Positions 47,477 through 56,128 of a DNA stretch of 64,000 bases are shown one piece after another. The notes under the pieces were generated by a model, which was given only the letters and a program-made list of their open reading frames with translations, was not told the origin of the DNA and ran no database searches. A program made the translations under genes and the position numbers. The number at the start of each line of letters is the position of its first letter. The first letter of the stretch is position 1. This stretch comes from Flocculibacter collagenilyticus (GTDB lineage Bacteria > Pseudomonadota > Gammaproteobacteria > Enterobacterales > Alteromonadaceae), in contig NZ_CP059888.1 of NCBI RefSeq assembly GCF_016469335.1, positions 1,984,001 to 2,048,000 on the forward strand, written 5' to 3'.

Positions 47477-48354
47477 TGCTAAGAGTAAAAGAAAGCGCAC
47501 TAAAAACACTCGACGAAAAAAAGTATTTCCGAGAAGAGTTATTCACGGGAATTAGCTACAAATTACTAAGTAATAAAGTAGAGGTAAATCGTTACTACCA
47601 AGGTTTGTACGTTAATAGCCAGCCTGAAGAACAAGATTTACGCAGAGTTAATAGCGCTAATGAAGTGGTTGTTGACTACGATACTTTAACCGCTAGCGAT
47701 AGCTATAGCGGTGAGCCACTTAATTTTAGAGGGGATCCCTATAACGGCTTAGCCTATGATTTTGAAGATGATATTCTTACTGGAAAACATGAATATGTTA
47801 ATGGTATACAAGTTTCTACAATTTCATGGTTTAAATCTGGCGAAATTGAGCATATCTCATTTAGCGATAAACTAAGAACCAATGAAGTTGAGTGGAGAAA
47901 GAACGGCTCATTAGTTTTAGCTGAACTAAGCTGCGCTGGCAAGTATATGCTTACACTTGAGTGTAATGAGAATGATCAGGTGACTTCTATTAATGCTGAA
48001 GATAACTTTGACCTGCTCTTAGATGATTTAACTACTAATCAAGTTATTTCTCCCTTAAAGCTAGAGATTATCAAAAAAAGAGATAGTTACCATAGATTAA
48101 ACTTGTCTGGTAGCAGCATGACTGAGCAATTGCTTAAACACTTTTTTAGCCCTTCAAATTTTACAGGCTTATCAGAATTAACTTTGTTTGACACTGAAAT
48201 CGCTCTAACAAATTTACCAAAACTCTTTAATCATAAAAACTTAAATAATATTCAAGTATATGATGAAAGAGCAGAAACTAAAAATAGCCTCCAAATGATA
48301 AAATCTAACTTTCCAAATTGCAAAATTGCACTCAATAGTGAAGTTATTATTTAG
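47476..48354 (+). CDS. YwqK-like immunity protein for the VgrG toxin
   Basis: The start codon overlaps the VgrG stop by one base (TAATG), indicating translational coupling of toxin and immunity. The 292-residue product is cytoplasmic with no signal. The N-terminal half has MORN-like repeats seen in YwqK-family antitoxins (GLAYDFEDDILTGKHEYV, then ISWFKSGEIEHI). The C-terminal 100 residues show a leucine-rich-repeat-like pattern (LNLSGSSMTEQLLKHFF and LSELTLFDTEIALTNL). In Bacillus, YwqK neutralises the YwqJ deaminase toxin, so the pairing here is expected. Direct binding is inferred. A diverged copy follows 80 bp downstream. Confidence 0.82.
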   Translation: MLRVKESALKTLDEKKYFREELFTGISYKLLSNKVEVNRYYQGLYVNSQPEEQDLRRVNSANEVVVDYDTLTASDSYSGEPLNFRGDPYNGLAYDFEDDILTGKHEYVNGIQVSTISWFKSGEIEHISFSDKLRTNEVEWRKNGSLVLAELSCAGKYMLTLECNENDQVTSINAEDNFDLLLDDLTTNQVISPLKLEIIKKRDSYHRLNLSGSSMTEQLLKHFFSPSNFTGLSELTLFDTEIALTNLPKLFNHKNLNNIQVYDERAETKNSLQMIKSNFPNCKIALNSEVII

Positions 48355-48449
48355 TTAATGAGTTATTCAAGTTAACTCACATACAACTTTGAACAGGCTT
48401 ATTTAATATTGAATTCATAATTAAGAATTTCCACTTGGCTAAAATATTG

Positions 48450-49331
48450 ATGTTAAAAGTAAAAAATAGTGCACTAAAAACACTCGACGAAAAAAAATAT
48501 TTCCGAGGAGAGTTATTTACAGGAATTAGCTACGCATTATTAAATGAAAATGAGGTGGAAGTAAATCGTTACTACCAAGGCTTGTACGTTAACAGCCAGC
48601 CTGAAGAACAGGATTTACGCAGGGTTTATAGCGCTAATGAAATGGTTGTTGACTACGGTTCATTAACCGCTAGCGATAGCTATAGCGGTGAGCCACTTAA
48701 TTTTAGAGGGGACCCCTACAACGGCTTAGCCTATGATTTTGATGATGATACTCTTATTGGGAAGCATGAATATGTTAATGGTATTCAAGTTTCTACCATA
48801 TCATGGTTTAAATCTGGCGAAATTGAGCATATAGGATTTAATGACTTAACCAGAGCAAATGAAGTCGAATGGCGAAAAAACAACTCATTAGCTTTAGCGA
48901 GCCTTACTCACGTAGGAAAATACAAGTTTGGATTAGAATGTGATGAAAATGACTTTACTTCTCGCGTTACTGCCAAGGGGGATATTAGCGCTTTAAAAGA
49001 GGATATTTCGAACCACCTCTTATTACCAGAGATAAATCTTGAACTTCTAACTAAAAAATTTACCAATCAGAGGCTACATCTCTCGGGAAACGCATTAACT
49101 GATGAGTTAATGGAAGAAATGATTAACAGCTCTGAGTTAAAGTCATTAACTCATTTAATACTGTTTAATGTAGCTCTTACCTCAAATAAACTTCTTAATA
49201 TTTTTAAACAAGCTAAGTTAGAAGTGTTGACAGTAAAAGATAAGAGAAATGATATTAAACAGTGCATACAAGCCTTCAAGCAAAATAACGCTAATTGCAA
49301 AGTGATTTTAAACCAAGAGGAGAGCACTTAA
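48450..49331 (+). CDS. Second YwqK-like immunity protein (diverged paralogue)
   Basis: The 293-residue product closely matches the preceding immunity protein over residues 1 to about 132; DNA in that part is nearly identical, including many silent positions. The C-terminal half (about 155-293) is clearly diverged but keeps the leucine-rich pattern (LHLSGNALTDELMEEMI). The true start is taken as ATG 48450 (MLKVKNSALK) by alignment with its partner; a TTG-initiated form would begin at 48435. It probably guards against a related toxin variant (orphan immunity). The upstream AAAATATTGATG matches the AAAATATTAATG joining vgrG to the first immunity gene. Confidence 0.78.
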   Translation: MLKVKNSALKTLDEKKYFRGELFTGISYALLNENEVEVNRYYQGLYVNSQPEEQDLRRVYSANEMVVDYGSLTASDSYSGEPLNFRGDPYNGLAYDFDDDTLIGKHEYVNGIQVSTISWFKSGEIEHIGFNDLTRANEVEWRKNNSLALASLTHVGKYKFGLECDENDFTSRVTAKGDISALKEDISNHLLLPEINLELLTKKFTNQRLHLSGNALTDELMEEMINSSELKSLTHLILFNVALTSNKLLNIFKQAKLEVLTVKDKRNDIKQCIQAFKQNNANCKVILNQEEST

Positions 49332-49400
49332 GCGCTGCTTTTTGAGCTTTACATACCAACTGGTCTGCTGCCCTAGTCGTTTCGGGTAGCCTGAGTTTGG

Positions 49401-50054
49401 GTGTTAATTTCAACATCCACTCTATTGACGCTGGTAAACTTATACGGTGACCAATTGACACACAAACAGCTTACATTAGTTTGCGTTCTAAGTTCCGCGC
49501 TAATAACTTATTTTCTTCATAAACAATGTTTACGGCCCTTTTTCCCGGCCAAGTTTGGACATAAGATGCTAATAAATCCATTTAATCTAACACAGTATCA
49601 AAAAGTATTATTTCACGAGCCTGATAATGGCTATGAACATAATGATTTCTATTTGGTTCGAACAGACGACTATTTAGCATTTTTATATGTATGTGAAGCT
49701 GATGAACTTGGGGAGCATATTCCCGGATATCAGGTTTTTCAATTTGAATTACCTATCAATGCAGCATCATGGCTTGCAGATGCAATAGAGAATAAATTTT
49801 GGAAAAGTGCAGAGTTAGGCGGTTTACCTTCTGGTGTATACCATTATGAAGAAGTGATCGAAGGTGAAAACCTTTATATCACCAGAGAAATGAACGCTGG
49901 TGCTAAAGGGCAAAATGGATTTATGGTAATTAACTCAAGTAGAGATAGCTTGATTTTTGCTAATAAAAAACTCCAAAAAGGCTATCTTACCGATAAATTA
50001 TTGCTAGATAAAAAACTGCTAGAGGCGTTGAAGCAGATCAATTCGCACTGCTAG
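49401..50054 (+). CDS. Unknown protein at the end of the VgrG island
   Basis: I do not recognise this protein. A GTG at 49401 would give 217 residues with one or two hydrophobic segments (LISTSTLLTLVNLYG and LTLVCVLSSALITYFL, about 2-44). An ATG at 49566 would give a soluble 162-residue form with GGA six bases upstream. The 55-codon extension is open without stop, which in AT-rich DNA favours the longer form but does not prove it. The soluble part has acidic stretches (LFHEPDNGYEHNDFY; VYHYEEVIEGENLY) that recall immunity proteins. Position after two immunity genes supports a third immunity or accessory role, by inference only. Confidence 0.6.
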   Translation: MLISTSTLLTLVNLYGDQLTHKQLTLVCVLSSALITYFLHKQCLRPFFPAKFGHKMLINPFNLTQYQKVLFHEPDNGYEHNDFYLVRTDDYLAFLYVCEADELGEHIPGYQVFQFELPINAASWLADAIENKFWKSAELGGLPSGVYHYEEVIEGENLYITREMNAGAKGQNGFMVINSSRDSLIFANKKLQKGYLTDKLLLDKKLLEALKQINSHC

Positions 50055-50128
50055 CAACGCATTTATTAAGCCCCCTACCAAATTGGAGGAAGGCCATTAA
50101 GCCATAATTTAACAGATACGCCCTATAA

Positions 50129-50521
50129 TCAATTCTGTATCTTCTGGCTTGCTTTTTTCCATGCGTCAAAGCCACCAGCCATGGAGTAAACGTGATTAAA
50201 GCCCATTCTAAGTAATGACTCTGTTGCTAGTGCAGAGCGCCCACCAGATTGGCAGTATAAGTAGATGGATTTTTTGTTCATTTCGTCTAATGGTGATTCT
50301 TCATCTTTGAAGTCTGGATGAGTATGAAGTTTTACTTCAAGTACCCCTCTTGGAAAATTGATCGCGTCTGGAAGGTGTCCTTGGCTGTATTCTGCACTTT
50401 CTCTTACATCAATAATGATAATATCTTGTTCTTGGCTAATTTCGTCAGCTACTTTTTGCACATTCACTTCTGTGATGTTTTGTTTCGCTTCTTCAATTAA
50501 TCTCATGCCGCTTTTAATCAT
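50129..50521 (-). CDS. Rhodanese-like sulfurtransferase domain protein
   Basis: The 130-residue protein is a single rhodanese domain. The active-site loop is CQSGGRSA (Cys90) and the conserved VRESAEYSQGHLPDAINFPRG segment (39-59) is intact. It likely transfers sulfane sulfur in the cytoplasm; the partner is unknown. It lacks a signal peptide. The start at 50521 has GGAG seven bases upstream. It is monocistronic and convergent with the VgrG island, whose right end lies just before it. Confidence 0.92.
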   Translation of the reverse strand: MIKSGMRLIEEAKQNITEVNVQKVADEISQEQDIIIIDVRESAEYSQGHLPDAINFPRGVLEVKLHTHPDFKDEESPLDEMNKKSIYLYCQSGGRSALATESLLRMGFNHVYSMAGGFDAWKKASQKIQN

Positions 50522-50727
50522 AATATGACTCCAATATTAACTCGATATTCTTGACTTATTCATTACGGGGTGTTGCTATTTGGATCTTGAAATGTACTTA
50601 ATTTATTCTGTGAACGACGAAATAATGGGCACTCACGTTAATTTTTAGAAAAATTATATTAGTGCTAAAGTGACTATAACTCAAACTCTTACCGCTAAAG
50701 AACAGCGTTATTTATTTTGAGTGACAC

Positions 50728-51282
50728 TCAGTGAAGTAATTCCTCCTCTTCCACACTATGAAAATCATCAATTTCGGTGCTGTAAAATTGATGCTGATCG
50801 CTCACACTTAGCTTTTTACCATCTAGCACCACAGACCAGTGAATGGATCGGTCCAGTGAATAACTAAGTTCTGAAATAAACTCTCTGGATAAAGAAATAA
50901 TGGTCAAATTTGATAATCCAATGAGCTGCAATTGATTATCTTCAAGCCACTTTCTGTCTTTAAGCATAAAAATAATGACATGCTCGGCAGACTTTGATGC
51001 CCGTTTAAGTTGCTTAATTTCTGGCATACCAATATTAATCCAGAAGCCGTAGTTTGCTTCATAGCTTTCAGTGTAAATATCGGGAGTGTCTGTGCTATTT
51101 GGATGTTTAGTAAAATGCGGTATACCATCCGGAACAAGACTAAAGGCCAGCACTCTCATCACTAAATGCTCCAGTGTTTCAGCATGATTGAGAGCCACTG
51201 TAAAGTGCAAAGAGTCATATCTGTGCTTGTCTAAATTTGCAACGTCAATATGCGTATTAAACAGTATTGCCTTGTCGCCCAT
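50728..51282 (-). CDS. yaeQ: YaeQ family protein
   Basis: The 184-residue product matches YaeQ: the opening AILFNTHIDVANLDKHRYDSLHFTVA, LEHLVMRVLAFSLVPDG near 40-55, and YGFWINIGMPEIKQLKRASK near 78-97 are all family landmarks (PD-(D/E)XK-like fold). The biochemical role of YaeQ is not established. The ATG at 51282 with AGG eight bases upstream is preferred to the TTG at 51288. Monocistronic. Confidence 0.9.
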   Translation of the reverse strand: MGDKAILFNTHIDVANLDKHRYDSLHFTVALNHAETLEHLVMRVLAFSLVPDGIPHFTKHPNSTDTPDIYTESYEANYGFWINIGMPEIKQLKRASKSAEHVIIFMLKDRKWLEDNQLQLIGLSNLTIISLSREFISELSYSLDRSIHWSVVLDGKKLSVSDQHQFYSTEIDDFHSVEEEELLH

Positions 51283-51372
51283 GATCAAAGCCTATATGTT
51301 TAAGATATTTATTATCGAAGATACGCATAATTTTGCCCTTTTAAAAATGCATCATATCTTAGAACTATAGGA

Positions 51373-52095
51373 TTAAAACTCAAAAAGTACGAGTTTTATA
51401 GCAATTGCTAATAACAACACGCCAAAAACACCATTCACAATATAACTATTTCGCTGCACCCACTCTCTTACTTTTACACTGCCTAAAAAGTATGACAAGC
51501 CACAAAACCACAACCCGGTCGCTATCGCCATGTATATACCGTAAAATGCTTTTATACCTGTTGTGGTTTCCACCGACACCACAATAGAAAATAACGACAC
51601 AAAAAATAGTGTAGCTTTTGGGTTCAAGCCATTCGTTAAAAACCCCACCATAAATGCTTTTTTCAGCGGGAATTCTTGTTTAGGGTTACCATGCGCTGTG
51701 TAGTTATATTTCGGGTTGTGCTGTTTAGTACTTTCTGCACTTGAATGGGTTTGTATTTGTTCCAAAGAAGGATTTTCCACAGCTCTTTCTTTAAGTGCTG
51801 CTTTTAATGAAAGAAAGCCTAAATAACCAAGATATAGTGCGCCAATAACTTGAATCATTTGAAGTAACCACGGCGTAGTTTGCAGGACAATTCCAATTCC
51901 CACTAAGCTGTAAGTAACATGCACCAGAATCCCAAGAGCGACACCAATACTGGTTACATAAGCCACTCGGCGGCCATGTAATAGTGAATGATTAAGTACT
52001 ACCGCAAAGTCGGGGCCTGGGCTTGCTACTGCAAGTAAATGAAGTACTACAATGGTTAGAAACTCAGCCCAATATGGTGCAATGGCACTTATCAT
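51373..52095 (-). CDS. LysE/RhtB-family amino-acid exporter
   Basis: The 240-residue protein has six predicted membrane helices, and the N-terminal VASPGPDFAVVLNHSLLHGRR pattern (ASPGP) is characteristic of LysE/RhtB exporters. The middle (about 110-145) is a soluble Gln/His/Asn-rich loop that is longer than usual. It exports amino acids or related compounds; the substrate is not evident. It sits between yaeQ and a small membrane protein gene. Confidence 0.9.
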   Translation of the reverse strand: MISAIAPYWAEFLTIVVLHLLAVASPGPDFAVVLNHSLLHGRRVAYVTSIGVALGILVHVTYSLVGIGIVLQTTPWLLQMIQVIGALYLGYLGFLSLKAALKERAVENPSLEQIQTHSSAESTKQHNPKYNYTAHGNPKQEFPLKKAFMVGFLTNGLNPKATLFFVSLFSIVVSVETTTGIKAFYGIYMAIATGLWFCGLSYFLGSVKVREWVQRNSYIVNGVFGVLLLAIAIKLVLFEF

Positions 52096-52140
52096 ATAGC
52101 GTCTCTTATTTTTCTTATAAATTGATTGTTTGCGCGAATT

Positions 52141-52452
52141 TTATTGACCAAATTCAAGGTATAAGGCAATTAGCAACGCAGGGAACACCGTTGCAATAAT
52201 GTCGTATATATCCCATTTCTCACCCCGAATAAACTCGTCCACCGCCTCTTTTGCACCAGCTATAATAAACGTTACAGCTAGCCCCAAGCGAATACCATTA
52301 AATCCGTACCAGTTTGCACAATAAAGGGTTATAAAAAATATTGCTGTGCCATAAATTGCATGAGTAACTTTATCTGCATGTGGAAAGCCTGCTAATGCAG
52401 GCAAGTACCCTTGAGAGGTCAAATATTTTGAATCTTTAAACAGTTTAGGCAT
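52141..52452 (-). CDS. Small membrane protein (YfiM/DUF2279-like)
   Basis: The 103-residue protein has three hydrophobic segments (about 29-48, 55-68 and 83-99). The pattern DKVTHAIYG at about 26-34, AKEAVDEF near 66 and DIYDIIATVFPALL near 81 recalls the YfiM/DUF2279 group of small envelope proteins, whose function is unknown. It lies 67 bp downstream of the second di-heme cytochrome gene and could be the end of the heme-protein operon, but this is uncertain. Confidence 0.65.
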   Translation of the reverse strand: MPKLFKDSKYLTSQGYLPALAGFPHADKVTHAIYGTAIFFITLYCANWYGFNGIRLGLAVTFIIAGAKEAVDEFIRGEKWDIYDIIATVFPALLIALYLEFGQ

Positions 52453-52519
52453 CAGGTACTTATACTTGTATTATACGTACCTATAACTTAACAAATAACC
52501 CAAACTTAACAAGCTAATT

Positions 52520-53989
52520 TTAAAGCGTTTTTAGATACTCAAGTAACGCTTGTTTGTCACTGGCTGATAATGCTACACCAAACTCATGACCTTGATTACT
52601 ATTGCCTCTCTCTTCTGTGTCGTAGGCTGTTCCTTCGTTTTTTGCTTCAGTACCTTGTGAAACGAATCCTAATTTATTCTCGTCGTACAATATGTAGCCA
52701 CGATAAAACAAACTCGGGCGTTCAGAAGCGGGCTGTAACAAGTCATACAAAGTAGGCACTGAACCATTATGCAAATACGGTGCGCGCAACCAAATGCCAT
52801 CTAGATGTTGTGCCACATAACCAATAAGGTCGGCTTCTACTAACCCTTTTCTTTTTAAACCCATTTCATTCACAACATTATTGGCGGCAACAGCATATTG
52901 TTTACCCCAAGTGTTTAATCGTTCATCGCTGGTGCCAATTTCATTTAAGGGGTAAGGCGTTCCTGTTCTTTCACTTTCATGGCAGGCGGCGCAATGTTGA
53001 TTAAATACCAATTTGCCATGCTCCGCTTCTTTTTCATCAATACTAAATGGAAATTGTGGTGCGGGTGTAGAGCCTAAATAATGTTGTAGCCATGCAACTT
53101 GCCCAACAAAGTCTTCGCTGTCATGGGGTTCTGCACCCAATAAACCAAGTGCTGAGTCCATAATAACGGAGTAAGCATCATGTGTAGCGCCATCCCAGTT
53201 CATTGTCATGTATTCAGGTTCATACTTTTGTAGATTCCAAATCGACGGCATGTCAGATGGTCCATAAGAGTCATCCATTTCTTCACCTATCATAAAGTAC
53301 TTGGTTAAATTCATTGCGTCGTCGCGGCCTCTTCCCCAGTCAGGAAAATCTTCGCGGTACACCCATGCAAACTGGCTTTCACGTTCTAATAAGCGCTTCT
53401 TTGTGAATGGAATAATAATAAAGCGATACAATAACTTGTCGATAAAAGACAAATCATGAATCATGGCTATTTCTTCAAGAATATTATCGGGGTTAAAGCG
53501 TGGGTCTTTGGCACAGTCAACCACAAAGGTGAAGAAACCTTCTATGTTAGCGGTATGAGAAGGCCCTGCAGGTACAAAGTGGCGTTTTCCGTTGGGTGTT
53601 TTTTTATATACAGCGGTGTGACACACAGCGCAATTATTGCCGACTCTGGGGAAACCAATGGTTTTTTTGGTAAAGCCTACAGGTAACTCAAACCCTTCCT
53701 CCCAAGGTACACCCAACGATGCATAGCCGCCATTCCCAGGTAAATATTCAGGAAACATTTTTGGTAACACCATGAATATCCAATATGGTATACCCGCTTC
53801 ATGCTCGCCCCCAATGGAGCCATACTTAAAACGCATTTCAGGGGTGGCGGTAACCCACGCTTCTTGGGGTTCTTCTCTAAAAAACTTATACCAACCAAAA
53901 TAGGCAAAGGTTGCAATCAACGCAAGCAGTAGCAAAACTGTGATTAACGACTTACCGTGAGTGTTATGGTGTTTATTTAACATTTTCAT
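52520..53989 (-). CDS. Membrane-anchored di-heme c-type cytochrome (second copy)
   Basis: From the ATG at 53989 (GGAG seven bases upstream; a GTG at 54013 is less likely) the protein is 489 residues. It has one N-terminal membrane helix (about 14-33) and a periplasmic domain with two CxxCH heme sites: CAVCH (120-124) and CAACH (333-337). The fold pattern matches the di-heme peroxidase/MauG/RoxA group, with the shared WLRAPYLHNGSVPTLYDLL near 405-425 in the usual place of the second heme's ligand loop. It is a paralogue of the next gene upstream. I infer a periplasmic redox enzyme or electron-transfer partner of the heme peroxidase; substrate unknown. Confidence 0.85.
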   Translation of the reverse strand: MKMLNKHHNTHGKSLITVLLLLALIATFAYFGWYKFFREEPQEAWVTATPEMRFKYGSIGGEHEAGIPYWIFMVLPKMFPEYLPGNGGYASLGVPWEEGFELPVGFTKKTIGFPRVGNNCAVCHTAVYKKTPNGKRHFVPAGPSHTANIEGFFTFVVDCAKDPRFNPDNILEEIAMIHDLSFIDKLLYRFIIIPFTKKRLLERESQFAWVYREDFPDWGRGRDDAMNLTKYFMIGEEMDDSYGPSDMPSIWNLQKYEPEYMTMNWDGATHDAYSVIMDSALGLLGAEPHDSEDFVGQVAWLQHYLGSTPAPQFPFSIDEKEAEHGKLVFNQHCAACHESERTGTPYPLNEIGTSDERLNTWGKQYAVAANNVVNEMGLKRKGLVEADLIGYVAQHLDGIWLRAPYLHNGSVPTLYDLLQPASERPSLFYRGYILYDENKLGFVSQGTEAKNEGTAYDTEERGNSNQGHEFGVALSASDKQALLEYLKTL

Positions 53990-54046
53990 ATCGATTCTCC
54001 GCGTGCTTATCACGCCTGACTCAATATCTAACCGTTAGAGCTAGTG

Positions 54047-55618
54047 TTAAAACGTTTTCAAATACTCAATAAGCTCGTATTTTTCACTGTTAGATAAATC
54101 AGTGCCATACTGCTTGCCTTCATGGCCTTGGTTGCTATTTCCATCTACTGTTGTGTCATAAAGAAAGAATTCTTCTTCGCCATTGTTTGCTTGGTTGGCA
54201 ATAAAGCCAACGTGTTTAGGATCATACATGTCGTTGCCGCGATAAAAAGTTACGGGTCTTTTTGTGGCGGGTTGAAGCAATGCCCACAATGTTGGCACTG
54301 AACCGTTGTGTAAATACGGTGCTCGTAGCCATATTCCGTCTAGCGGAGCATTCGCGTAGCCATGTGTTTTTTTAAAGTTTTTAAAGCGATAACGTTCGTC
54401 GCCAGCATAAAGCATTGACTGATTAAGTGCTAATTTTTGGGTATATGAGTCGAGCCGCCACCTGTCTGTATCGATACTTTCGATGGGTTCTACATGCCCT
54501 ACGCGTTCGCCTGTAAAGTCTCTACCACTTTTGCCGTGGCAACTTGCACAATAATTCTGATATATTTTTTTTCCTTTATTGGCTTTACCTATGTCAACCA
54601 CAAAGGGGAAAGTGGGTGGTTCAAGTGTTAATAACCAATCTTCAATTTTACCCAATGCTTGATGATCAGTATAAGGAGGGATACCACCAGCACCGAAGGC
54701 GGCACTTAAGTTGCGTTCTTCAACTGTGTTATTATTTCCATCCCAATGCAGATCCATTGGCTTACCATCATCACGGCTTTTTCGCGGTCCTTGCAGCCAA
54801 ATAGAAGGGAAATCGGTAATGCCAATTAATTCTGATGTATTTGCCCGCTGCCAATCCCAATTAAAGACCGCTTTTGCCGAATTAAAGGTGTCTACTCTAC
54901 CCGGCCCATATTCGGGTTGTTGGTAAATTAAGCTGAGCCTTTGTTCCACTAACTTAAGTCTTTCTTGAGTTAACCAAATAGCGAGTGGATAAGTAAAATA
55001 TTGGTCAATAATATCTAAATTTGCTCCTAAGCGTTGGACAAGAGGAATTAGCTCTTTAGCTTTGAATTTAGCGTCGTTTACACATTGAAAGAAAAACTGT
55101 TGAAACCCCATAATATCAAAGCGATTTGCTGGCATGCCTAACACCAAATGCCTATTACCACTTTTAAGGTTATTAACGACTAAGGCTTCGTCACTTGGCT
55201 TAATTTGATATGTACTGGTATGACACACTGCACAATTTAAAAAAACGCGATCTAACCCTAAATGCCGACGAGATGACACACCTACGGGTAAAGTATTGTC
55301 TCCCTCGTATATCATCCCTAACGATTCAAACCCGATGTCAGTCGACTTTTTATTTGGCAGCTTATTTTCACAAAGCGTTGGCATCGCACGCCATAACCAA
55401 TATGGAATACCCAAATTACGCTCACCGCCCAAAGAGCCATATTTAAAATGTGATTCAATGGTGTTGTAAGTCACAGGTTCATCTGGCAGAAAGCGAAACA
55501 ACAAATAAGTAATCAATATAATTTGAGTAAGTACAATCATTAAGCAAAGTGTTAAAAGTGTGCTGATGCCACGTTGATGAGACGGCCGCGTTGCTGCTTT
55601 ATAGCGGTAAAAGTTCAT
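54047..55618 (-). CDS. Membrane-anchored di-heme c-type cytochrome (first copy)
   Basis: The 523-residue product has one N-terminal membrane helix (about 21-43), with a periplasmic part carrying CAVCH (129-133) and CASCH (357-361). Family features include HFKYGSLGGERNLGIPYWLWR near 58-77, LHWDGNNNTVEERNLSAAFG near 290-309 and the same WLRAPYLHNGSVPTLWALL loop as its neighbour. It aligns with the downstream gene along its whole length, so the two arose by duplication, but the middle parts differ. Such cytochromes include MauG-like oxidases, cytochrome c peroxidases and the rubber oxygenase RoxA; which applies here is open. The gap to the next gene is 57 bp. Confidence 0.85.
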   Translation of the reverse strand: MNFYRYKAATRPSHQRGISTLLTLCLMIVLTQIILITYLLFRFLPDEPVTYNTIESHFKYGSLGGERNLGIPYWLWRAMPTLCENKLPNKKSTDIGFESLGMIYEGDNTLPVGVSSRRHLGLDRVFLNCAVCHTSTYQIKPSDEALVVNNLKSGNRHLVLGMPANRFDIMGFQQFFFQCVNDAKFKAKELIPLVQRLGANLDIIDQYFTYPLAIWLTQERLKLVEQRLSLIYQQPEYGPGRVDTFNSAKAVFNWDWQRANTSELIGITDFPSIWLQGPRKSRDDGKPMDLHWDGNNNTVEERNLSAAFGAGGIPPYTDHQALGKIEDWLLTLEPPTFPFVVDIGKANKGKKIYQNYCASCHGKSGRDFTGERVGHVEPIESIDTDRWRLDSYTQKLALNQSMLYAGDERYRFKNFKKTHGYANAPLDGIWLRAPYLHNGSVPTLWALLQPATKRPVTFYRGNDMYDPKHVGFIANQANNGEEEFFLYDTTVDGNSNQGHEGKQYGTDLSNSEKYELIEYLKTF

Positions 55619-55672
55619 ATCGGCATCACTTAAACATTATCATTTACTTGTGTTAGCTTAAACGAAACGCAC

Positions 55673-56128
55673 TTAGCATAAAGCAAAGTCGAGTATCCGT
55701 TTTTTGCCCCACCACACCTTGCCAAGGTAAACGCCTTTTTCTACCTCGCGTATTTCGTCTCTGATCTTTTTTGCTACAAAAGAGGTTTGACCATAGTCAA
55801 TTACGATGGTGTCTTTCTCATCCATCCAGCTTTTATCGCGGTATACTTTCGCTACAATAAAGGTAAGGCTAAACGGAGAAATTTTATTAATCAAAATGCC
55901 TTTTTCATAATCGGGTGGAAAAAGATCAAACACTTTGCCCTGCCATGCAAACATTCTTGCAAATTGAGCGAAGCGTTTCGCATTGTCTGAACCTGCTACT
56001 ATTGCGGTTCCTTTCATTTCACCTTTAGGTATTGCCCCAGCAGGTGCCGAGCGATATATATCGTCTAATTCTTCCCTGCTTAGATTAAGCCACTTTTCAA
56101 TGGTAGGTTGTAATATTCCTTCACTCAT
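55673..56128 (-). CDS. Unknown 151-residue protein in the heme-peroxidase operon
   Basis: I do not recognise this protein. It has no signal peptide or membrane segment. Conserved-looking stretches are SAPAGAIPKGEMKGTAIVA (27-45), TIVIDYGQTSFVAKKIRDE (105-123) and GVYLGKVWWGKKRILDFAL near the end. The last looks like the close of a beta-barrel or lipocalin-like fold, but this is speculative. The ATG at 56128 overlaps the catalase-like gene's stop by 8 bp (TGA 56123-56121), so translation is coupled. A longer in-frame start (56167) is less likely. Its place in the operon suggests a role in the same pathway. Confidence 0.7.
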   Translation of the reverse strand: MSEGILQPTIEKWLNLSREELDDIYRSAPAGAIPKGEMKGTAIVAGSDNAKRFAQFARMFAWQGKVFDLFPPDYEKGILINKISPFSLTFIVAKVYRDKSWMDEKDTIVIDYGQTSFVAKKIRDEIREVEKGVYLGKVWWGKKRILDFALC

